This document shows positions 14,633 through 18,143 of a stretch of 18,143 nt of DNA, in pieces. Source of the stretch: Verrucomicrobia bacterium UBA1727 (GTDB lineage: Bacteria > Verrucomicrobiota > Kiritimatiellia > RFP12 > UBA1067). The notes below the pieces were generated by a model. It saw only the letters and a list, made by a program, of their open reading frames with translations. It made no database searches and was not told the origin of the DNA. The DNA lies in assembly GCA_002315875.1 (NCBI GenBank), contig DCIL01000016.1, positions 1-18,143 on the forward strand. Direction: 5' to 3'. Made by a program: the position numbers and the translations under genes. Within the stretch, counting starts at the first letter, position 1. Each line of letters opens with the position of its first letter.

Positions 14633-15682
14633 ATGAAGAGCAAGCTCTTGTCTGTCGCAGTTCTATTTGCCGCGCTGTCTGTCGGTGCGGTTGAGTATTA
14701 TGACGGATTTCCGGATCTTGCGAAGATTCCGACTCCGGATTGGGCGGCTAAGCGCATTGCCGCGGCACAGGCGGATTTTCAGTCGTGGAAGGGCAAGGAC
14801 GAAGTGGTCGCGATTGCGACAGTTTCAGATATCCATTCCTGGGACGGACGATTTGAAAAGCCGCTCAACTGGAAGGATCATAAGCTTCACGTTCTTCTCG
14901 CCCAACGTGCGGCCAAGGCGCTCGGCTGTAATCTCTTCGCCGATCTCGGAGATACGGGATTCGATTGCCGCGGCACTTGGAAGATTCCTTCGGATAAGGC
15001 GTGGGCCGAGACGCGGCTCAAGGCGCAGGACGCGCTTTATCGTGATCTTGAGATTCCGTTCATGCAGATAACAGGCAATCACGACCGCGGCAATGTCAGT
15101 AATCGAGTCGCCAATGCTGAGTTCGGCAACCGTTTCAACCGCCGCAGACAGAATTCGTCCTTCATCCTTTCGAAGTGCGGTACCTGGGGTTATTATGATC
15201 TTCCCGGCAAGATGACCCGCGTCATTTTTCTCAATACGAGCGCGGAACGTGACGGTATCGGCGCCGATCAGATCGCGTTTCTCAAGGAGGCGCTTTCGAC
15301 GTCCGGCGGACGCCGCGTGATTGTGCTCACCCACGTCTGCCTCCATCTCCAGGCGGGCCGGTGGATGCGCTACGGGAAGGGTCCCGCGAAGGAGCGGTAC
15401 GGCTTTCCCGAAACGCGCAAGGTGCTCGAGGATTTTGCCGCGGCGAAGCCGGGACAACTCGTCTGTGTCTTCGCCGGCGACAGCCACTACAATCAGGATG
15501 CTACCTTGAACGGGGTCCGTTATCTCATCACCCAGAGCTACGGTTGGTGCGGCGACGACGATTGTTCGCCTGGCGGCTATCGCGTCAATTTCGATCGGAC
15601 GAAGGATATGTTCGTCGATGTGATCTGCCTTAAGCCGGTAACGGGCGAGCTCAAGATTCTGCGCGTTGGTGCCAAGAGATGA
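14633..15682 (+). CDS. Exported calcineurin-like metallophosphoesterase
   Basis: A 349-residue binuclear metal phosphoesterase. MKSKLLSVAVLFAALSVGAV is a clear Sec signal peptide, so it acts outside the cytoplasm. The metal-binding motifs follow in order: Asp66-Ile-His68 (VSDIH), Gly106-Asp107 (DLGDTGF), GNHD at 148-151, a histidine in LTHVCLH (His234 or His238), and GDSH at 282-285 in place of the usual GHxH. Between them, TRVIFLNTSAERDGIGADQIAFLKEAL is typical of the family. AAAGGA ends 8 bases before the ATG. It ends in an ATGA overlap with hrpB. Substrates in this broad family range from nucleotides to phospholipids and sugar phosphates and cannot be assigned here. Confidence 0.88.
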   Translation: MKSKLLSVAVLFAALSVGAVEYYDGFPDLAKIPTPDWAAKRIAAAQADFQSWKGKDEVVAIATVSDIHSWDGRFEKPLNWKDHKLHVLLAQRAAKALGCNLFADLGDTGFDCRGTWKIPSDKAWAETRLKAQDALYRDLEIPFMQITGNHDRGNVSNRVANAEFGNRFNRRRQNSSFILSKCGTWGYYDLPGKMTRVIFLNTSAERDGIGADQIAFLKEALSTSGGRRVIVLTHVCLHLQAGRWMRYGKGPAKERYGFPETRKVLEDFAAAKPGQLVCVFAGDSHYNQDATLNGVRYLITQSYGWCGDDDCSPGGYRVNFDRTKDMFVDVICLKPVTGELKILRVGAKR

Positions 15683-18036
15683 CGTTCCCGGCCGAGGCGA
15701 TAATTCCCGATGTGGCGGCGGCGCTGGAAGCGGGACACGATGTCGTTTTAACCGCGCCGCCCGGTAGCGGCAAGACCACCTGCGTGCCGCCGGCGCTTCT
15801 CGATTCGGCGTTTCTCTCCGGCAAGAAGATTCTCATGCTCGAACCGCGGCGCCTTGCCGCCCGCAATTCCGCCGCGTTCATCGCGAAGAAAATCGGTTCG
15901 CGGCTCGGCGGGCTCGTCGGCTATCAGGTGCGGCTTGAGCGTATGGTTTCGTCCGAGACGCGGCTGGAGATACTCACCGAGGGACTCCTCTCCTCTCGCA
16001 TCATGGAAGATCCCGAACTTTCCGAGGTCGGACTCATCATCTTCGACGAATTCCATGAGCGCTCGCTGCAGTGTGATCTCGCGTATGCGCTGGCGATGGA
16101 CGTGAAGCGTGCGCTGCGTCCCGACCTGCGGCTTATCGTGATGTCCGCGACGCTCGATGCGGACGAGGTGATGTCCTCGCTCGCAGAGGGAGCCGAGCGT
16201 CCTCCGCGTCTGGTGCGCGCAGAGGGACGGATGTTTCCGGTCGAGACGCGCTATCTCGGCGGGGTTTCGATGTCCGCCGCGGTAAAGAAGGCCCTTGCGG
16301 AGACGGAGGGCGATGTGCTTGCGTTTCTGCCGGGTGAAGGCGAAATCCGCCGCACCGCTGAAGCACTTGGAAACGTTCCCGGCGCCGAGGTACTGCCGCT
16401 TTACGGTTCGCTTCCCAAGGAAGAGCAAGACCGCGTGTTTCGTCCCTCGCCGCGTCGCAAGTTGATTCTTTCCACTTCCATCGCCGAGACGTCGGTCACG
16501 ATCGAGGGCATAACCTGTGTCATCGATTCCGGACTCATGCGAGTGCCGCGTTTCTCGCCTTCGACGGGAATGTCTCAACTCGTTACGCTGCCGCTTACCT
16601 GCGATCGTGCAGAGCAGCGCCGCGGACGCGCCGGACGCGTGCGCGCCGGCGTGTGCTATCGACTCTGGACCGAGTCCGAGGAGGCGTCCCATCCGAAGAA
16701 GATGATGCCGGAGATCCTCGATGCGGACCTCTCCTCGACTGTGCTTACGAGTGCGGCCTGGGGTGCAGTGAAGCGCGAAGATCTGCCTTGGATGACTTTG
16801 CCGCCGGCGAGTGCGTGGGAGCAGGCCATCGGACTTCTCAAGCTACTCGGCGCCATCGGCGGAGGTTCGGGACTGACTGAGAAGGGTAGGAAGATGTCGA
16901 GGATGGCGATGCATCCGCGGCTTGCGAGCATGATGATGGCAGGCGGTGATGCGCTTTTTGCTGCAATCATCGAAGAAGGCGCACGAAGCCGTGAGACCGA
17001 CATCCGCTACGTGCGGCCTACGGATCGTGTCCGCCAGCTCGCCAAGCGCTTCGATCGTCAGGGCGGACCTTCGGGCCGTCCGCTATCGCGTGAGGCGGCA
17101 TTGTCGCTGGCCTATCCCGATCGTGTGGCGAAGAATCGCGGCAACGGAACGTTCACGATGGTGTCGGGACGCGGTGCGTTCCTTCCCGATGACGATCCGC
17201 TTGCGCGCGAGCCGTATCTCATCTGCTGTGAACTCGATGACCGACAGGGGGACGCGAAGATCTTCCTCGCTTGTCCGATCGCCGAGGCGGAGATCGAGTC
17301 GCTTTTTGGCGATGAGATGACGGAAGAATCATACTGCGAATGGGATCGTGCGAACGAGCGGGTCAAGGCGGTTGTTCGTCGGAGATTGGGAGCGATGTCG
17401 TTTGCGGAGAAGCCGACTGGGACGCCGGACCCCGTCGAGGTCGCCGCGGCGCTTTTGTCCGGCATTCGTCAGAAGGGCATCGAGAACTTGCCTTGCTGGG
17501 GCAAGGAGACGCTCCAGCTGAGGGCGCGAGTGGACTTCCTCGCTGGCGTGCTCGAGGGTTGGCCGAAGCTTACCGACGAGGCGATTTTGAAGGCGTTACC
17601 GGATTTCATCGATGGCATGAACAAGTGGAAGGATCTCGAACGGCTCGACATCGCCTCGGTGATTGACGCGATCCTTATTGCGTCCGGACACGACCGCCGC
17701 GAACTCGACCGGCTGGCGCCGACGCGGATGGAGGTGCCGAGCGGCTCGAATATGCTCATTCATTATGAGGGCACAAATCCGACGGTCGAGGTGCGGCTTC
17801 AGGAGTGTTTCGGACTCATGGCCACGCCTTCGGTGGCTGGCGGACGCGTGCCGATCGTGATGACGCTTCTTTCGCCCGCACATCGTCCCTGTGCGGTGAC
17901 GAAGGATCTTGCCGGCTTCTGGAAGGAAGGGTATCAATTGGTGCGCAAGGACCTTCGCGGACGCTATCCGCGGCACTATTGGCCCGAAGATCCCTTTACC
18001 GCCGTGGCCACTCGTCGCGTCCGCCCGAAGGGTTGA
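15679..18036 (+). CDS. hrpB: ATP-dependent RNA helicase HrpB
   Basis: A 785-residue DEAH-type helicase close to the usual HrpB length (about 800-840). Motif I APPGSGKTT (26-34), motif II DEFH (123-126) followed by ERS, motif III SAT (156-158), STSIAETSVTIEGI (motif V region), and motif VI QRRGRAGR (313-320) are all intact. Downstream come the ratchet-type helical region and the HrpB-specific C-terminal domain, ending with LLSPAHRPCAVTKDLAGFW and VRKDLRGRYPRHYWPEDPF, which separates HrpB from HrpA. The protein is cytosolic and its cellular target in most bacteria is unclear. The start overlaps the phosphoesterase stop (ATGA). This is the last gene of the window and shows no repeat insertions. 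Confidence 0.95.
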   Translation: MTFPAEAIIPDVAAALEAGHDVVLTAPPGSGKTTCVPPALLDSAFLSGKKILMLEPRRLAARNSAAFIAKKIGSRLGGLVGYQVRLERMVSSETRLEILTEGLLSSRIMEDPELSEVGLIIFDEFHERSLQCDLAYALAMDVKRALRPDLRLIVMSATLDADEVMSSLAEGAERPPRLVRAEGRMFPVETRYLGGVSMSAAVKKALAETEGDVLAFLPGEGEIRRTAEALGNVPGAEVLPLYGSLPKEEQDRVFRPSPRRKLILSTSIAETSVTIEGITCVIDSGLMRVPRFSPSTGMSQLVTLPLTCDRAEQRRGRAGRVRAGVCYRLWTESEEASHPKKMMPEILDADLSSTVLTSAAWGAVKREDLPWMTLPPASAWEQAIGLLKLLGAIGGGSGLTEKGRKMSRMAMHPRLASMMMAGGDALFAAIIEEGARSRETDIRYVRPTDRVRQLAKRFDRQGGPSGRPLSREAALSLAYPDRVAKNRGNGTFTMVSGRGAFLPDDDPLAREPYLICCELDDRQGDAKIFLACPIAEAEIESLFGDEMTEESYCEWDRANERVKAVVRRRLGAMSFAEKPTGTPDPVEVAAALLSGIRQKGIENLPCWGKETLQLRARVDFLAGVLEGWPKLTDEAILKALPDFIDGMNKWKDLERLDIASVIDAILIASGHDRRELDRLAPTRMEVPSGSNMLIHYEGTNPTVEVRLQECFGLMATPSVAGGRVPIVMTLLSPAHRPCAVTKDLAGFWKEGYQLVRKDLRGRYPRHYWPEDPFTAVATRRVRPKG

Positions 18037-18079
18037 TAATTGCCATCAGTTATGGTAAAATTCTCACGTATTTATATTT

Positions 18080-18097
18080 AGAGGTAATTGCAAAACC
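18080..18097 (-). repeat. 18-bp inverted-repeat copy at right window edge
   Basis: AGAGGTAATTGCAAAACC is the exact reverse complement of bases 4-21. It follows an AT-rich stretch (TTTATATTTA, 18071-18080) in the 107-base non-coding tail after hrpB. The GAGGT and ACCTC ends (18081-18085 and 18095-18099) could pair as a 5-bp stem, but no T tract follows, so I do not call it a terminator. Confidence 0.75.
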
Positions 18098-18104
18098 TCG
18101 GCGT

Positions 18105-18143
18105 TGACGGCTTGTCCGTCCGCCTGACGGCGTCCGGTCAAGC
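18105..18143. repeat. Palindromic, REP-like sequence at the window end
   Basis: TGACGGC occurs directly repeated at 18105-18111 and 18125-18131. CCGTC (18116-18120) can pair with GACGG (18126-18130) over a 5-base loop, enclosed by GCTTG (18110-18114) and CAAGC (18139-18143). This is the look of a small repetitive extragenic palindrome, cut by the window end. No coding sequence is evident here. Confidence 0.4.

Noticed and set aside
18033..18078. Promoter reading out of the window (TTGATA, TATATT)
   Set aside because: Spacing between candidate boxes is wrong (12 or more than 20 bases) for the best-matching pairs, and no downstream gene is visible to support it.
18081..18099. Rho-independent terminator after hrpB
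   Set aside because: The possible stem is only 5 bp and no T tract follows on either strand.

Overview
This window holds thirteen genes, all on the + strand and packed end to end. Most junctions are ATGA overlaps or gaps under 25 bases. The longest gaps are 84 bases (1987-2070), 67 bases (11999-12065) and the 107-base tail (18037-18143). Base composition is GC-rich. I infer a Gram-negative, polysaccharide-degrading bacterium of the Verrucomicrobiota/Kiritimatiellota/Lentisphaerota type. The reasons are the DAP-type DNPR motif in the Mur ligase, HrpB, the GH106 and CE15 enzymes, and the style of the short tandem repeats. No marker gene proves this.

Region 1 (22-9305) looks like a redox and quinone module. 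It contains a Gfo/Idh/MocA sugar-type oxidoreductase, a MenA-like prenyltransferase, and two tandem paralogues that fuse a DoxX-like four-helix membrane domain to an aldo/keto-reductase-like barrel. These are followed by ETF beta, ETF alpha with an N-terminal two-cluster ferredoxin domain, an ETF:quinone oxidoreductase with a cysteine-rich C-terminal ferredoxin domain, and an unusually short polyprenyl synthase. My reading is that electrons from a dehydrogenase, perhaps acting on sugars, pass through ETF to a prenylated naphthoquinone whose tail chemistry is encoded in the same operon. A FixABCX-like bifurcating role is an alternative.

Region 2 (9302-13424) encodes two exported carbohydrate-active enzymes, a GH106-like alpha-L-rhamnosidase and a CE15-like glucuronoyl esterase. 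The first is translationally coupled to the redox operon. A fair sigma70-like promoter lies just before the esterase.

Region 3 (13405-18036) is more housekeeping-like: a MurE-type ligase without its N-terminal domain, an exported calcineurin-like phosphoesterase, and the helicase HrpB.

The most unusual feature is a scattered family of degenerate short tandem arrays. They have 7-bp periods (GTGGTTA, GACGTAG, GGAAAAG and GTAAATC types) or a 6-bp period (GTGTAG/GTGAAG type). They sit at gene joints and, in frame, inside at least four enzyme genes, and mostly land where the protein family has a linker or surface loop. One of them supplies a start codon and another a ribosome binding site. In addition, the two ends of the window carry the same 18-bp sequence in inverted orientation. 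No tRNA, rRNA, CRISPR array, transposase or regulator gene was seen.
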